64,000 bases of DNA from Marinomonas rhizomae (GCF_003315485.1 NZ_QNSE01000001.1:368145-432144), one strand, 5' to 3'; shown: positions 28,161-38,745, numbered from the stretch's first letter. The notes: generated by a model not told the origin, from the letters alone. Program-made: numbers and translations.

Positions 28161-28300
28161 ACGTCGGTTTTTTGGTGAAGTGAGTTTGCGTTTTACAATT
28201 AACTTAATGTTAGTTGTTCGTTCTTGCATGTTTTCCCGGAGGGGGGTAGGAGCATAACGCATTGCGCTTTTTGTGTTCAATTTATTGTTGGGCAGAACAT

Positions 28301-29638
28301 ATGTATAAAATTACAAAAGGCCTAGATCTACCGATCTCAGGTGCTCCCAATCAAGTGATTGAGGCGGCTGCTGTCGTAAAAACAGTTGCTGTAATCGGTC
28401 CAGACTTTCATGGAATGAAACCCACCATGCTTGTCAAGGAAGGGGATAAGGTCAAGAAAGGTCAAGTTGTTTTTACGGATAAGAAAACGGAAGGTGTTAA
28501 TTATACCGCTCCTGCTTCTGGTACCGTAATCGAGATTAATCGTGGCGAACGACGTGTATTTCAATCTCTTGTTATTCGTGTTGAAGGCGAAGAATCTGAA
28601 ACCTTTGCTTCTTATTCCGGTTCTGAGCTGAAGTCTTTAGAACGTAATAAGGTTGTAGACAATCTGGTTGGCTCTGGGTTGTGGACATCATTTCGTACGC
28701 GCCCATTCTCAAAAGTTCCTGAGATAGCGTCAGTACCAAATTCTATTTTTGTTACCGCTATTGATACTAATCCTTTAGCGGCTTCTCCTGAAGTTGTGCT
28801 TGCTGATCAAGCGGAAGCATTTGCAGATGGCCTTACCGTGTTAACTCGTTTAACAGAAGGTAAGGTTTTTCTATGTAAAGCTGCAGGCGCAAAAATTCCA
28901 ACAACGTCTGATGTGACGGTTGAGGAATTCTCTGGTGTGCATCCTGCAGGTCTTGCTGGTACGCACATTCATTTCCTTGACTCCGTTAGTGATAAAAAGA
29001 CTGTTTGGTCTATCAATTACCAAGATGTTGTAGCTATTGGTAAGTTGTTTGTCACTGGTGAATTAAACGTTGATCGAGTGATTTCGTTAGCCGGTCCACA
29101 AGTTAAGAAGCCTCGTTTGGTTCGTACTCAAATTGGTGCGAGCTTAGAAGGGTTGTTAGCAGGTGAGCTAGGTGAAGGTGATAATCGAGTTATCTCGGGC
29201 TCCGTTCTTTCTGGTCGTAATGCTTTTGGACCGTTTGCTTACTTAGGTCGTTATCACACTCAAGTGTCTGTATTGCTTGAAGGTCGTGAGCGTCAAATGA
29301 TGCATTATCTTCGTGCGGGCGTAGAAAAACATTCTATTATGAATGTGTTCTTGTCCAAGCTGACGGGGAAAAAGTCATTTGATATGACAACAACGACAAA
29401 TGGTAGTGATCGTACTATGTTGCCACTTGGCAATTTTGAACGCGTGATGCCACTTGATATTTTGGCAACGCAATTGCTACGTGCGTTAGTTGTGAACGAT
29501 ACAGAGCAGGCTCAAAAGCTTGGTGTACTGGAGTTGGATGAAGAAGATTTGGCTTTGTGTACTTACAGTTGCTCAGGTAAGTTCGAATATGGCCCGATCC
29601 TTCGGGATTGCCTAACTCTAATAGAGAAAGAGGGTTAA
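28301..29638 (+). CDS. nqrA: Na+-translocating NADH:quinone reductase subunit A
   Basis: NqrA is the cytoplasmic subunit of the six-subunit respiratory sodium pump. The 445-aa protein begins [18 protein letters not shown] and continues with [16 protein letters not shown] (a barrel-sandwich domain), typical of the family, and ends with a C-terminal domain without flavin motifs. The ATG at 28301 is chosen over a longer frame from 28262 because the family starts MI/YKI-KGLDLP. It is the first gene of nqrABCDEF, with only 3 bp before nqrB. Confidence 0.95.
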   Translation: MYKITKGLDLPISGAPNQVIEAAAVVKTVAVIGPDFHGMKPTMLVKEGDKVKKGQVVFTDKKTEGVNYTAPASGTVIEINRGERRVFQSLVIRVEGEESETFASYSGSELKSLERNKVVDNLVGSGLWTSFRTRPFSKVPEIASVPNSIFVTAIDTNPLAASPEVVLADQAEAFADGLTVLTRLTEGKVFLCKAAGAKIPTTSDVTVEEFSGVHPAGLAGTHIHFLDSVSDKKTVWSINYQDVVAIGKLFVTGELNVDRVISLAGPQVKKPRLVRTQIGASLEGLLAGELGEGDNRVISGSVLSGRNAFGPFAYLGRYHTQVSVLLEGRERQMMHYLRAGVEKHSIMNVFLSKLTGKKSFDMTTTTNGSDRTMLPLGNFERVMPLDILATQLLRALVVNDTEQAQKLGVLELDEEDLALCTYSCSGKFEYGPILRDCLTLIEKEG

Positions 29639-29641
29639 TTC

Positions 29642-30838
29642 ATGGGGCTTAGAAAAGTACTCGATAAAATGGAACCTGAGTTTCACTCAGGTGGAAAATA
29701 CGAAAAATGGTATGCGCTTTACGAAGCAGTAGACACTATTTTTTACCGCCCAAGTTCTGTGACCAAAAATGGCTCCCATGTTCGTGATGCTGTGGATATG
29801 AAGCGCATCATGATTTTAGTATGGATGTGTACATTCCCAGCGATGTTCTTTGGTATGTACAATATTGGCTTGCAAGCCAATACTGCCATGGAAGCAATGG
29901 GGGTTGCGCCTGCTGATTCTTGGCGTCATGCCATTATTGGCGGCCTTACTAGCTATAATGCCTCAAGCATTTGGGACAATATGATTTACGGTGCAATGTA
30001 CTTTTTGCCTGTCTATCTTGTCACTTTTGTTGTTGGCGGTTTCTGGGAAGTGCTGTTTGCTTCTGTACGTAAGCATGAAGTAAACGAAGGTTTCTTTGTG
30101 ACTTCTATCCTTTTCTCTCTTTCTCTGCCTGCAACTGTGCCTTTGTGGCAAGTGGCTCTTGGTATCACCTTTGGTGTTGTCTTGGCGAAAGAGGTGTTTG
30201 GTGGTACAGGTAAAAACTTCTTGAACCCAGCTTTAGCTGGTCGCGCCTTCCTGTTTTTTGCTTATCCAGCGTCCATGTCTGGTGATTCCGTTTGGACTGC
30301 AATTGATGGCTTCTCTGGTGCGACGGCATTGAGTCAACTTGCTGCTGATGGTGTTGCTGGCTTAACTGTTGCTTGGTCTGATGCCTTCTTTGGTTTTATT
30401 CAAGGCTCAATGGGCGAGACGTCTACTCTTGCTATTCTGATTGGTGGTGGTGCATTGTTAATTATGCGCATCGCTGCTTGGCGAATCGTAGCTGGCGTTA
30501 TGCTGGGTATGGTGTTGACTTCTGCGTTGTTTAACGCAATTGGTTCAGACACTAACCCTATGTTCTCTACACCTTGGTATTGGCATCTTGTTTTAGGTGG
30601 TTTTGCTTTCGGTATGATGTACATGGCAACTGACCCAGTTTCTGCATCAATGACAAACCGTGGTAAGTGGTTTTACGGTGCTCTTATTGGTTTGATGGTT
30701 GTGCTGATTCGTGTTGTTAACCCGGCGTACCCTGAAGGTATGATGTTGGCAATTCTGTTTGCGAATTTGTTTGCGCCATTTATTGACCACTTTGTTGTTC
30801 AAGCAAACATTAAACGGAGGATTGCACGCAATGGCTAG
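29642..30838 (+). CDS. nqrB: Na+-translocating NADH:quinone reductase subunit B
   Basis: This 398-aa membrane subunit carries one covalently bound FMN and forms the main part of the sodium channel, also binding riboflavin. About ten transmembrane segments are visible. The flavinylation motif DGFSGATAL places FMN on Thr228, the attachment being made by ApbE, whose gene follows the operon. AGAGGG lies before the ATG at 29642. The end overlaps the nqrC start by 8 bp. Confidence 0.95.
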   Translation: MGLRKVLDKMEPEFHSGGKYEKWYALYEAVDTIFYRPSSVTKNGSHVRDAVDMKRIMILVWMCTFPAMFFGMYNIGLQANTAMEAMGVAPADSWRHAIIGGLTSYNASSIWDNMIYGAMYFLPVYLVTFVVGGFWEVLFASVRKHEVNEGFFVTSILFSLSLPATVPLWQVALGITFGVVLAKEVFGGTGKNFLNPALAGRAFLFFAYPASMSGDSVWTAIDGFSGATALSQLAADGVAGLTVAWSDAFFGFIQGSMGETSTLAILIGGGALLIMRIAAWRIVAGVMLGMVLTSALFNAIGSDTNPMFSTPWYWHLVLGGFAFGMMYMATDPVSASMTNRGKWFYGALIGLMVVLIRVVNPAYPEGMMLAILFANLFAPFIDHFVVQANIKRRIARNG

Positions 30839-31628
30839 CAGTAACGATAGTATTAAAAAGACCATTATAGTTGCTTTATCTTTGTGCTTGGTTTGTTCTA
30901 TTTTTGTTGCAGCCGCAGCGGTAGGTCTTAAGCCTATTCAGAACACCAATAAAGATTTAGACCGCAAACGTAATATTTTGTCTGCCGCAGGTATGCTCGA
31001 TCCTAGCAAATCTGTTGATGAAATTTTTGAGTCAGTTGAAACGCGCATTGTGAACTTGCAAACAGGTGAATTTGCCACTCAGGCTGAGCTTGATGATGCA
31101 GGAATTAAAGCGTCTACTTTTGATCAAAAGGCAGCGGCAAAAGATCCTAGTTTGTCTATTTCACTTAAGGGGAGCGATCCAGCTGGTATCAAACGCCGCT
31201 CAAACTTCTCTGCGGTTTACCTTGTAAAGTCTGGCGATAATATCGATCGCATCATTCTGCCGGTGCATGGTTATGGCTTATGGTCAACTATGTACGGTTT
31301 TATGGCGTTGAAAAATGACTTCAATACAGTGATTGGTTTCGGCTTTTACGATCAAGCTGAAACGCCTGGATTGGGTGGTGAGGTTGATAATCCAAACTGG
31401 AAGGCGTTGTGGAAGGGTAAAGAAGTTTACAACGACCAAGGCCAAGCGGTTATTGAGCTAGCTAAGGGTGGGGTAGATAGTTCTGACCCGAACGCATCTC
31501 ATAAGGTAGATGGGTTGTCTGGTGCCACTTTGACAAGTCGTGGTGTCACGCACCTTGTTCAATACTGGTTGGGTAAAGAGGGGTTTGGTCCTTTCTTGTC
31601 TCATCTTCGTAGCGAAGGAGTTCAATAA
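30831..31628 (+). CDS. nqrC: Na+-translocating NADH:quinone reductase subunit C
   Basis: NqrC is a periplasm-facing subunit with one N-terminal membrane helix (about residues 11-33) and a covalently bound FMN. The second flavinylation motif is [13 protein letters not shown], with the acceptor Thr233. The 265-aa protein starts at ATG 30831, preceded by CGGAGG, inside the end of nqrB; a longer in-frame extension to 30759 is rejected. Its stop codon shares its last base with the nqrD start (TAATG). Confidence 0.95.
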   Translation: MASSNDSIKKTIIVALSLCLVCSIFVAAAAVGLKPIQNTNKDLDRKRNILSAAGMLDPSKSVDEIFESVETRIVNLQTGEFATQAELDDAGIKASTFDQKAAAKDPSLSISLKGSDPAGIKRRSNFSAVYLVKSGDNIDRIILPVHGYGLWSTMYGFMALKNDFNTVIGFGFYDQAETPGLGGEVDNPNWKALWKGKEVYNDQGQAVIELAKGGVDSSDPNASHKVDGLSGATLTSRGVTHLVQYWLGKEGFGPFLSHLRSEGVQ

Positions 31629-32290
31629 TGTCTGATGTCAAAAGTGTCCTTTTTGGACCGATTCTATCAAATAACCCGATCGCCTTGCAGATTTTGGGTA
31701 TTTGTTCTGCTTTGGCGGTAACAAGTAGTTTAAGTGTTAGTTTGGTTATGGCGATTGCTTTGACCCTAGTAACTGCTTTTTCAAACTTCTTTATTGCGAT
31801 TATTCGAAACCATATCCCTAACAGCATTCGTATCATTGTACAGATGATCATTATTGCGTCTTTGGTTATTGTGGTTGATCAGGTTTTGAAGGCATTTGCT
31901 TACGAAATCAGTAAGCAGTTATCTGTATTTGTTGGCTTGATCATCACTAACTGTATCGTAATGGGTCGCGCTGAAGCCTTTGCTATGAAAAATGGCCCAG
32001 GCATGAGCTTCCTTGATGGTATTGGTAATGGTTTAGGCTACAGTGCAATGTTGATTGTTGTTGCCTTTTTCCGTGAATTACTTGGTGCTGGTAAGCTATT
32101 TGGTGTCGAGATCTTTGCTACTGTTCAGAATGGTGGCTGGTACCAGCCTAATGGTTTGATGTTGCTGCCACCAAGTGCTTTCTTTGTCATTGGCTTGGTT
32201 ATCTGGGCTTTACGTGCTTACAAAACAGAGCAAGTTGAAGAGCCAGAATTCAAGATTGCAGCGAATTCTCGTTCTCAGGAGGCGCTATAA
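31628..32290 (+). CDS. nqrD: Na+-translocating NADH:quinone reductase subunit D
   Basis: This 220-aa protein is one of the paired six-helix subunits (with NqrE) that hold an iron centre in the membrane. The start [32 protein letters not shown] and the segment [21 protein letters not shown] are typical; the conserved Cys residues (ICSALAV and [10 protein letters not shown]) are those proposed to bind iron. The next gene starts immediately after its stop. Confidence 0.95.
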   Translation: MSDVKSVLFGPILSNNPIALQILGICSALAVTSSLSVSLVMAIALTLVTAFSNFFIAIIRNHIPNSIRIIVQMIIIASLVIVVDQVLKAFAYEISKQLSVFVGLIITNCIVMGRAEAFAMKNGPGMSFLDGIGNGLGYSAMLIVVAFFRELLGAGKLFGVEIFATVQNGGWYQPNGLMLLPPSAFFVIGLVIWALRAYKTEQVEEPEFKIAANSRSQEAL

Positions 32291-32899
32291 ATGGAACATT
32301 TAATAAGTCTATTTGTTAAAGCTGTTTTTGTTGAAAACATGGCTTTAGCTTTCTTCCTTGGTATGTGTACTTTCTTGGCTTTGTCCAAAAAGGTAGAAAC
32401 AGCAATAGGTTTGGGTATAGCGGTTGTTGTTGTTTTGGCAATTACTGTTCCTCTTAACAATTTGTTGTATAAAAACCTTTTGGCGGATGGGGCTCTTGAG
32501 TGGGCCGGTTTGTCTGGGGTTGACCTGAGCTTCCTAGGCCTGTTGAGCTACATTGGTGTTATTGCTGCTGTCGTTCAGATATTAGAAATGACTTTGGATA
32601 AATATATGCCTGCGTTATATAACGCGCTTGGTGTGTTTTTGCCACTTATCACAGTTAACTGTGCCATCATGGGTGCTTCTTTGTTCATGGTTGAGCGTGA
32701 TTACGACTTTGGTGAGAGCGTTGTTTATGGTGTGGGTGCTGGTGTTGGTTGGGCGTTAGCTATTGCTGCGCTTGCTGGTATTCGGGAGAAACTTAAGTAT
32801 TCAGATGTTCCTGCAGGTCTTCGTGGTCTTGGTATCACGTTTATTACTGTTGGTCTAATGAGCTTAGGTTTTATGTCATTTTCTGGTGTGCAGCTTTAA
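32291..32899 (+). CDS. nqrE: Na+-translocating NADH:quinone reductase subunit E
   Basis: NqrE, 202 aa, is the inverted partner of NqrD in the membrane. It starts [30 protein letters not shown] and has the second Cys-containing half-helix [19 protein letters not shown]. Together with NqrD it gives four Cys to the intramembrane iron site. CAGGAGG in the end of nqrD serves as its ribosome binding site. Confidence 0.95.
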   Translation: MEHLISLFVKAVFVENMALAFFLGMCTFLALSKKVETAIGLGIAVVVVLAITVPLNNLLYKNLLADGALEWAGLSGVDLSFLGLLSYIGVIAAVVQILEMTLDKYMPALYNALGVFLPLITVNCAIMGASLFMVERDYDFGESVVYGVGAGVGWALAIAALAGIREKLKYSDVPAGLRGLGITFITVGLMSLGFMSFSGVQL

Positions 32900-32941
32900 T
32901 TAGCTGCCCATTTAGGCAACCAAGAATAAGGTTTAACTAAC

Positions 32942-34168
32942 ATGGTCAACTTAGAGATTATTCTAGGTGTGGTGATGTTCACAGCTATCGTGCTTGCGCT
33001 AGTGGCAATTATCCTTGCTGCTCGTGCCCGCTTGGTAAGTACTGGTGACGTTACAATCCGCATCAATGGTGAAAAAGAAGTAACAGCGCCTGCTGGTGGA
33101 AAGTTGCTTCAAACTTTAGCGAATAGCGGTATTTTTCTATCATCTGCTTGTGGCGGTGGTGGTACTTGTGCCCAGTGTAAATGTAAAGTGACTAGCGGTG
33201 GCGGTTCAATGCTTTCCACTGAACAGTCTCATTTTACTCGTCGCGACGAAAAAGAAGGTTACCGTTTGTCATGTCAGGTTTCTGTGAAACAGGATATGGA
33301 TGTTGAGGTTCCTGAAGAAGTGTTTGGTGTTAAAGCTTGGGATTGTACTGTTGAGTCAAACCCTAACCTAGCTACTTTCATTAAAGAATTGACGTTGAAA
33401 TTGCCTGAAGGTGAAAACGTTGATTTTCGTGCTGGTGGTTATGTGCAGCTTGAAGCGCCTGCTCACACAGTTCACTACAAAGACTTTGACATTGAAGAAG
33501 AATACCGTGGAGACTGGGATAAATTTAACCTTTGGAAATTTGTATCTAAGGTTGATGAAACAGTTATTCGTGCTTATTCAATGGCGAACTATCCGGAAGA
33601 AAAAGGCATTGTGAAGTTTAATATTCGTATTGCTTCTCCGCCTCCAGGTAAAGATGATTTACCTCCAGGTCAGATGTCTTCTTATGTGTTTAGCCTTAAG
33701 CCTGGCGATAAGATAAAAGTATACGGCCCATTTGGTGAGTTTTTTGCCAAAGATACGGATGCTGAAATGGTGTTTGTTGGTGGTGGTGCTGGTATGGCGC
33801 CAATGCGTTCGCACATCTTTGATCAGCTTAAGCGTTTGAATTCGAAACGTAAGATTTCTTTTTGGTACGGTGCGCGCAGTGTGCGTGAGGCTTTCTACAG
33901 TGAAGAGTACGATAAGCTTCAAGAAGAGAATGATAACTTCGAATGGCATTTGGCGCTCTCTGATCCTCAGCCTGAAGATAACTGGGAAGGTAAAACAGGT
34001 TTTATTCATAACGTTCTTTATGAAAGTTATCTAAAAGACCATCCTGCTCCAGAAGATTGTGAGTTCTACATGTGTGGGCCTCCAATGATGAACGCATCTG
34101 TTATCAAGATGTTAGAAGATCTAGGTGTAGAAAAAGAAAACATCCTACTTGATGATTTCGGTGGCTAG
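32942..34168 (+). CDS. nqrF: Na+-translocating NADH:quinone reductase subunit F
   Basis: NqrF is the NADH-oxidising entry subunit. The 408-aa protein has one N-terminal helix (about residues 4-27), a 2Fe-2S domain with Cys70, Cys76, Cys79 and a fourth Cys near 111 (YRLSCQVS), an FAD-binding domain ([13 protein letters not shown]) and an NADH-binding domain ([15 protein letters not shown], and [13 protein letters not shown] near the end). It ends the operon and is followed by a strong terminator at 34178. Confidence 0.96.
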   Translation: MVNLEIILGVVMFTAIVLALVAIILAARARLVSTGDVTIRINGEKEVTAPAGGKLLQTLANSGIFLSSACGGGGTCAQCKCKVTSGGGSMLSTEQSHFTRRDEKEGYRLSCQVSVKQDMDVEVPEEVFGVKAWDCTVESNPNLATFIKELTLKLPEGENVDFRAGGYVQLEAPAHTVHYKDFDIEEEYRGDWDKFNLWKFVSKVDETVIRAYSMANYPEEKGIVKFNIRIASPPPGKDDLPPGQMSSYVFSLKPGDKIKVYGPFGEFFAKDTDAEMVFVGGGAGMAPMRSHIFDQLKRLNSKRKISFWYGARSVREAFYSEEYDKLQEENDNFEWHLALSDPQPEDNWEGKTGFIHNVLYESYLKDHPAPEDCEFYMCGPPMMNASVIKMLEDLGVEKENILLDDFGG

Positions 34169-34177
34169 CACCTGAAT

Positions 34178-34209
34178 AAAGACCCACCATCTGGTGGGTC
34201 TTTATTTTA
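34178..34209 (+). terminator. Terminator of the nqr operon
   Basis: AAAGACCCACCA and TGGTGGGTCTTT pair around TC, a 12-bp stem, followed by a T-rich tail. It separates nqrF from apbE, so apbE needs its own promoter or readthrough. Confidence 0.85.
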
Positions 34210-34231
34210 TTGGCGACTAAAAAGATTTTAT

Positions 34232-35245
34232 ATGCGTAAAAAAATATTATTTTCAGTTTTCCTACTTATCGCTATTGCGGTTGTGTACCGCCTTTCTGTT
34301 TTTACTCCTGAATTAGCTAGTTTTTCTGGTCCTACAATGGGCACAACTTATACAGTGAAATTTTTTACCACTAAAGAAGTTGGTGATGCTTGGGTGGTGA
34401 AAGAGGATGTTGATGCGGCTTTGGTTCGAGTTAATAGTCTCATGTCTACTTATGACCCTAACTCAGAGCTTTCGCTGTTTAATACGTTGCCTGCTGGCCA
34501 GTCTGCCGTTATTAGTGATGATATGGCTTATGTGGTTGATAAGGCTTTGCTTATTAGTGAAATGAGTGGTGGAGAATACGATGTCACTGTTGGGCCTTTA
34601 GTTAACTTATGGGGATTTGGTCCAGGAAAGCATGAAGATAAAGTGCCAAGTCAGGAATTGATTGATGAGGCAAAGTCACGAGTTGGCTATCAGTATTTAA
34701 AGCTTGACGGCCGTCGTTTGATGAAAGAAAAAGATATTTATGTCGATTTGTCTTCTATTGCCAAAGGTTATGGTGTTGATGCGGTCGCGAGAGTGCTTCA
34801 AGATAGAGGGATTGAAAGCTATTTGATTGAAGTGGGCGGAGAGATTGTGTCCAAAGGGCTTAAGCCTGATGGTGCTCCGTGGAGAATTGCAATCGAAAGC
34901 CCTGCTGGTGGGCATGATATTGCCGAGCGTATTATATCTGTGACTGATGTGGCGGTTGCTACGTCTGGAGATTATCGCAATTATTTTGAAAAAAATGGTG
35001 TGCGTTACTCTCACACCATTAGTCCAATTTCAGGTCGACCAATTACGCACCGGTTGGTTTCTGTTACTGTGGTGGATAAAACAACGACGATGGCTGATGG
35101 TCTTGCTACTGCAGTTACAGTGCTTGGCCCTGATAAAGGCTTCGAGTTTGTGCAAAAAAACGGCATTGCGGCGTATCTGTTGGTCAAAACAGATTTCGGC
35201 TTTGAGGAGCATTCATCGGATGCGTTCAAGGCGTATTTGAAATAG
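34232..35245 (+). CDS. apbE: FAD:protein FMN transferase ApbE
   Basis: ApbE takes FMN from FAD and links it to Thr in the S/T-G-A-T motifs of NqrB and NqrC. The 337-aa protein shows SGPTMGTTYTVKF (about residues 31-43), MSTYDPNSELSLFN, VGPLVNLWGFGP, VDLSSIAKGYGVDAVA (about 171-186) and the metal-binding region SHTISPISGRPI. The N-terminus is a hydrophobic anchor (LFSVFLLIAIAVVY) with no cysteine, so unlike many ApbE proteins it is not a lipoprotein. It lies just after the nqr terminator and before nqrM, as in other nqr loci. Confidence 0.94.
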   Translation: MRKKILFSVFLLIAIAVVYRLSVFTPELASFSGPTMGTTYTVKFFTTKEVGDAWVVKEDVDAALVRVNSLMSTYDPNSELSLFNTLPAGQSAVISDDMAYVVDKALLISEMSGGEYDVTVGPLVNLWGFGPGKHEDKVPSQELIDEAKSRVGYQYLKLDGRRLMKEKDIYVDLSSIAKGYGVDAVARVLQDRGIESYLIEVGGEIVSKGLKPDGAPWRIAIESPAGGHDIAERIISVTDVAVATSGDYRNYFEKNGVRYSHTISPISGRPITHRLVSVTVVDKTTTMADGLATAVTVLGPDKGFEFVQKNGIAAYLLVKTDFGFEEHSSDAFKAYLK

Positions 35246-35278
35246 ATTTTTTAACGTTTTGTTTTTAGGAGAGGTAAT

Positions 35279-35512
35279 ATGTTGACGATTGTTTTGGCAT
35301 TTGTCCTTATGCTTATGTTGGTTGCGGCTATGGCTGTTGGTGTATTAATGGGTAGAAAGCCAATTTCTGGCTCTTGTGGCGGCATGAGTGCTTTAGGGAT
35401 GGAAGTTGCTTGCGATATTTGTGGTGGCGACAAAGGTAAGTGCGAGAAAGAAACAAAAAAAGGCATGGCGGCAACGGTTTCTGATGACACGTTTTATGAC
35501 GCATCTAAATAA
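35279..35512 (+). CDS. nqrM: NqrM, maturation factor of Na+-NQR
   Basis: NqrM is a small membrane protein needed to build the Fe centre between NqrD and NqrE. The 77-aa protein has one N-terminal transmembrane helix and the diagnostic Cys-rich segment SGSCGGMSALG followed by CDICGGDKGKCEKE. AGGAGAGG precedes its ATG. It sits between apbE and sthA, and the sthA reading frame opens right at its stop. Confidence 0.94.
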   Translation: MLTIVLAFVLMLMLVAAMAVGVLMGRKPISGSCGGMSALGMEVACDICGGDKGKCEKETKKGMAATVSDDTFYDASK

Positions 35513-35533
35513 TTGAACAGTAAAGAGGGTATT

Positions 35534-36928
35534 ATGACAACGAGACATTATGATGTGGTGGTGTTGGGCACAGGTCCTGCCGGAGAAGGTGCAGCCATGA
35601 GTGCTGCAAAGGCGGGCAAACGAGTTGCTGTTATTGAGGCGAGCTCGCAAGTTGGCGGAAGTTGCACGCATTTAGGAACTATTCCATCAAAAGCATTGCG
35701 TCATGCTGTTAAGGAAATCATTGCTTTTAATACTAATCCAATGTTTCGTGATATTGGTGAGCCCCGTTGGTTTTCATTTCCAAAAGTTTTGGATCGTGCT
35801 AATCGGGTTATTGATAAGCAGGTTATGGGTCGTACTGAGTATTATGCGCGCAATCGAATTGACATCTACTTTGGTAGAGGCAAATTTAAGGATGCAAATA
35901 CAATAGAAGTAAATACCTATGAGAAGGGGCCTGAGTTATTAGTTGCAAAGAAGGTGGTGATTGCGACAGGCTCGCGACCATACCGTCCTGCCAATATTGA
36001 TTTCTCTCATCCTCGTATTTACTGTTCTGATACCATTCTAAGTTTGAGTCACACGCCGCGTTCTTTGATTATCTATGGTGCGGGCGTAATTGGTTGTGAA
36101 TATGCTTCAATTTTCTGTGGTTTGGGTGTGCGTGTTGAGTTAATTAATCCAGCCAAGAAATTATTAAGTTTCCTTGATGACGAAATTACTGATGCGTTGA
36201 GTTATCACTTGCGCGATGGTGGGGTGCTAATTCGTCATAATGAAACTTATGATTCTGTTGAGACCACGGAGCGTGGTGTGGTAATGCATATGGCATCAGG
36301 TAAAAAATTACGAGCTGATGCCTTACTATTCTGTAATGGTCGTTCCGGCAATACTGACAACTTGGGTCTAGAGTCGATTAATCTGGATGTTAATAGTCGT
36401 GGGCAGTTAGCGGTAAATGATACTTATCAGACGCAGGTTGAAAATGTCTACGCGGCAGGTGATGTGATTGGTTGGCCGAGCCTAGCGAGTGCGGCATATG
36501 ATCAGGGGCGTGCTGCGGCTGCAAATATGTTTGGATCGCCTGGTGGTGAGTTTATTAGTGAAGTGCCGACTGGTATCTATACAATCCCTGAGATAAGTTC
36601 AGTAGGTAAAACAGAGGCGGAGTTAACAGCAGAAAAAGTGCCTTATGAAGTCGGTCGAGCCTTCTTTAAAAATACCGCTCGCGCTCAAATTACTGGTGAA
36701 GCTGTTGGTATGCTGAAAATTTTGTTTCATCGTGAATCATTGGAGTTGCTCGGCATTCACTGTTTTGGCGACCAAGCGTCGGAGATAGTTCATATCGGGC
36801 AAGCTATCATGAAGCAGCCAGGTAAACAGAATACATTGAAATACTTTTTAAATACGACTTTTAACTACCCGACGATGGCGGAAGCTTATCGAGTTGCGGC
36901 GCTTAATGGTTTTAATCGAGTGTTCTAA
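35534..36928 (+). CDS. sthA: Soluble pyridine nucleotide transhydrogenase
   Basis: SthA equilibrates NADPH + NAD+ with NADP+ + NADH in the cytoplasm, mainly draining excess NADPH. The 464-aa flavoprotein shows the FAD motif [17 protein letters not shown], the second Rossmann motif [19 protein letters not shown], and [12 protein letters not shown]. As usual for SthA the disulfide motif of related reductases is degenerate: [14 protein letters not shown] keeps only the first Cys. The ATG at 35534 is preferred (AAGAGGG upstream) to a TTG at 35513. It probably shares a transcript with apbE-nqrM. Confidence 0.94.
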   Translation: MTTRHYDVVVLGTGPAGEGAAMSAAKAGKRVAVIEASSQVGGSCTHLGTIPSKALRHAVKEIIAFNTNPMFRDIGEPRWFSFPKVLDRANRVIDKQVMGRTEYYARNRIDIYFGRGKFKDANTIEVNTYEKGPELLVAKKVVIATGSRPYRPANIDFSHPRIYCSDTILSLSHTPRSLIIYGAGVIGCEYASIFCGLGVRVELINPAKKLLSFLDDEITDALSYHLRDGGVLIRHNETYDSVETTERGVVMHMASGKKLRADALLFCNGRSGNTDNLGLESINLDVNSRGQLAVNDTYQTQVENVYAAGDVIGWPSLASAAYDQGRAAAANMFGSPGGEFISEVPTGIYTIPEISSVGKTEAELTAEKVPYEVGRAFFKNTARAQITGEAVGMLKILFHRESLELLGIHCFGDQASEIVHIGQAIMKQPGKQNTLKYFLNTTFNYPTMAEAYRVAALNGFNRVF

Positions 36929-36942
36929 TTTCTGGTTATTAT

Positions 36943-36975
36943 AAAAATGCCCACGTTGAAGTGGGCATTTTTTTA
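36943..36975. terminator. Bidirectional intrinsic terminator
   Basis: AAAAATGCCCAC and GTGGGCATTTTT pair around GTTGAA, a 12-bp stem, followed by a T-run. It separates convergent sthA and hpt. Confidence 0.87.
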
Positions 36976-36994
36976 TCTGTTGCTTAATGGGGTC

Positions 36995-37546
36995 TTAGCT
37001 ACCTTTGATGGCATAGATGCCTTTTAGGTTTCTGAAAAAGCCTTTGTAATCCATCCCGTAGCCGAATAAGAATCTGTCAGCTACATCTGTTCCGATATAG
37101 TCTGGAGTCATGTCTGTTTTGCGATCGTGTAATTTATTAATAACGGTCGCAGTGTATACGCCGTTTGTTTCCTGATTTTCTAGCCACTTTACGATAGCTT
37201 GCAGCGTATGTCCTTGATCGAATATATCATCAACAACAAGAATGTGTCTGTCTTTCAGGCTGGTCTGTGGATAGCTGAGCCAGTTAAGTGATGCACCTTC
37301 TGTTTCCATTCCGTATCGAGTTGCGTGAATGTAGTCGAGTTCTAACGGGAAGTTTAAGCGTTCTATTAGTGCTGCTGTCGGAATTAAGCCGCCATTCATA
37401 ACACAAAGAACAAGAGGGAGCTTGTCAGCGAGGTCCGCTGTTATTTGTACTGCCATTTTATCAAGGGCTTCATTAAGTTTTGCTTCGTTAACTAAGCAAT
37501 CCGCCTCTTCTAAAATTTTGTTTAGGTCGTTGATTGTATTCGTCAT
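36995..37546 (-). CDS. hpt: Hypoxanthine-guanine phosphoribosyltransferase
   Basis: This 183-aa enzyme salvages hypoxanthine and guanine using PRPP. Motifs are LCVMNGGLIPTAAL (about residues 47-60), the aspartate-rich PRPP loop ILVVDDIFDQGHTL (about residues 101-114) and the base-recognition end DRFLFGYGMDYKGFFRNLKGIYAI. It resembles the pseudomonad-type enzymes in length and in having Phe-Asp-Gln in the PRPP loop rather than the more common Asp-Ser-Gly. Its upstream neighbour on the same strand is the YihY-type gene, 37 bp away. Confidence 0.9.
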   Translation of the reverse strand: MTNTINDLNKILEEADCLVNEAKLNEALDKMAVQITADLADKLPLVLCVMNGGLIPTAALIERLNFPLELDYIHATRYGMETEGASLNWLSYPQTSLKDRHILVVDDIFDQGHTLQAIVKWLENQETNGVYTATVINKLHDRKTDMTPDYIGTDVADRFLFGYGMDYKGFFRNLKGIYAIKGS

Positions 37547-37583
37547 GGTAAGCCCTATTATGGAAAATTTGCCGGATTTTACA

Positions 37584-38444
37584 TTAATCCTGACCAGATG
37601 CTAAGTTTTTCTGTTGAGTGGTTGTTTTTATATTGTGTAGCGTGGCGCAAAGGCAGATAGATGCGAGAACTATTAGCCAAGAGCTTTGCAACCAGATGAG
37701 AAAAATTGGGATGGCTGCGAATGCACCATATACAACTTGGTAGCTGCTGAAGAATTGTGCGAACGAGCTAAATATGGTGTTTAAGATGAATAGCCCAATA
37801 CTGCCTGCAAGGGCTGAAACGGAAGCCCATTTTAACGAGACTTCCGCATTCGGCGTCAAAAAGTTTAGGGTTAATAGCATTAAAAAATATAGGGTGATGC
37901 TGCCAAGTTCTAATAGGTTATCGACCCATGCATTTGTCTGAGTACCTTGTATTTGCATGGATATTAAGGTGCCGTATAGGCTTAATGAAGAAGCAAAAAT
38001 AATTGGTCCTAGGGTTAGGATTGCCCAATAAGTTAATAGGCGTTCTCTTATTTTTCTGGCTTTTCTAATTTCCCATATAGATTGAACGCTACTTTCAAAA
38101 CTGTTTAGTAATAGTAAGGCGGTTAGTACAAGGGCGATTAACCCCGCTGCCGGAAGGTTTTTGGTTTGTTCTGAAAACTTTATGAGGTAGGGCATCATTA
38201 TATCACTAGAACCAGGTGCTAGATGCTGTTCTATTAATTGAAATAATTGTGCTTGCATTGCTTCTAGTGCTGGGGTGAAGCTAAGTATTCCAACAATAAT
38301 TGTGATAATGGGGACGGCTGCCAATAGACTTGATAGCGTAAGTTGGGCAGCCTTTTGTGATAGGTTGCTGTGTTTGAACCTTGTTATTGTTAGGTATCCA
38401 TAGCGTTTGAAAATAAGAAAAAAATAAATTAGACGTTCTGGCAT
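37584..38444 (-). CDS. YihY family inner-membrane protein
   Basis: This 286-aa protein has the YihY/virulence factor BrkB fold: a short cytoplasmic start (RLIYFFLIFKRYGYLTITRFKHSNLSQKAAQLTLSSLLA in two halves) and about six membrane segments, with the family motifs QKAAQLTLSSLLAAVP and the C-terminal VYGAFAAIPIFLIWLQSSW. It was once misnamed RNase BN; its real role is unknown. The ATG at 38444 fits the family start and has AGAG upstream; the longer frame to 38543 is not used. Transport or envelope roles are only guesses. Confidence 0.9.
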   Translation of the reverse strand: MPERLIYFFLIFKRYGYLTITRFKHSNLSQKAAQLTLSSLLAAVPIITIIVGILSFTPALEAMQAQLFQLIEQHLAPGSSDIMMPYLIKFSEQTKNLPAAGLIALVLTALLLLNSFESSVQSIWEIRKARKIRERLLTYWAILTLGPIIFASSLSLYGTLISMQIQGTQTNAWVDNLLELGSITLYFLMLLTLNFLTPNAEVSLKWASVSALAGSIGLFILNTIFSSFAQFFSSYQVVYGAFAAIPIFLIWLQSSWLIVLASICLCATLHNIKTTTQQKNLASGQD

Positions 38445-38568
38445 AGTAATTTTTCTCTGTGTAAGTTGGTTGTTACAATAACATAGGGTTAAATATTTTA
38501 TTAAAAACTTCTTTTTAATGCACATTGCACAAACATAGTGCAACGCGTCTCATTTTGGCGCGCGCATC

Positions 38569-38597
38569 TTGCTTTTTTTGGGAGTGGCTTGTATTAT
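38569..38597 (+). promoter_or_regulatory. Sigma-70 promoter upstream of the candidate small RNA
   Basis: TTGCTT (38569-38574) and TATTAT (38592-38597) are separated by exactly 17 bp. No coding gene follows before the orphan terminator at 38683, so the product would be a short RNA starting near 38604. Confidence 0.55.
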
Positions 38598-38603
38598 TCG
38601 TCT

Positions 38604-38706
38604 TGTTCCTTTTGTGATATTTGTGCTGCGGAGTAGTGAATTTTAACTATTCTCGGTTCCATGGTTGCAAATAGTCATTTTTAGCCCAGTTTTACTGGGC
38701 TTTTTT
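38604..38706 (+). ncRNA. Candidate intergenic small RNA (about 100 nt)
   Basis: Between the divergently placed YihY-type gene and tRNA-Arg there is a promoter (38569-38597) and then a clear intrinsic terminator: AGCCCAG (38683-38689) pairs with CTGGGCT (38695-38701), loop TTTTA, followed by six T. No gene upstream on the plus strand needs this terminator. The transcript in between has no open frame of note; a weak internal stem is possible near 38632-38652. It matches no sRNA family known to the annotator. It could instead be a leader attenuated before tRNA-Arg and tig. Confidence 0.45.
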
Positions 38707-38717
38707 ATGTCTATTGG

Positions 38718-38745
38718 TTGACGATTGCTATTCCATCCCTATAAT
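38718..38745 (+). promoter_or_regulatory. Promoter of tRNA-Arg
   Basis: TTGACG (38718-38723) and a perfect TATAAT (38740-38745) are 16 bp apart, followed by a C-rich stretch (AGCCCACC) before the start, as in stringently controlled stable RNA promoters. It lies 29 bp ahead of the tRNA. Confidence 0.75.

Noticed and set aside
28059..28280. Short frames on both strands upstream of nqrA
   Set aside because: They overlap each other on opposite strands, show no family features, and the region is better explained as promoter and leader of the nqr operon.
34697..35014. A 105-aa minus-strand frame inside apbE
   Set aside because: It is a shadow of a well-supported gene and has no promoter, ribosome binding site or family match.
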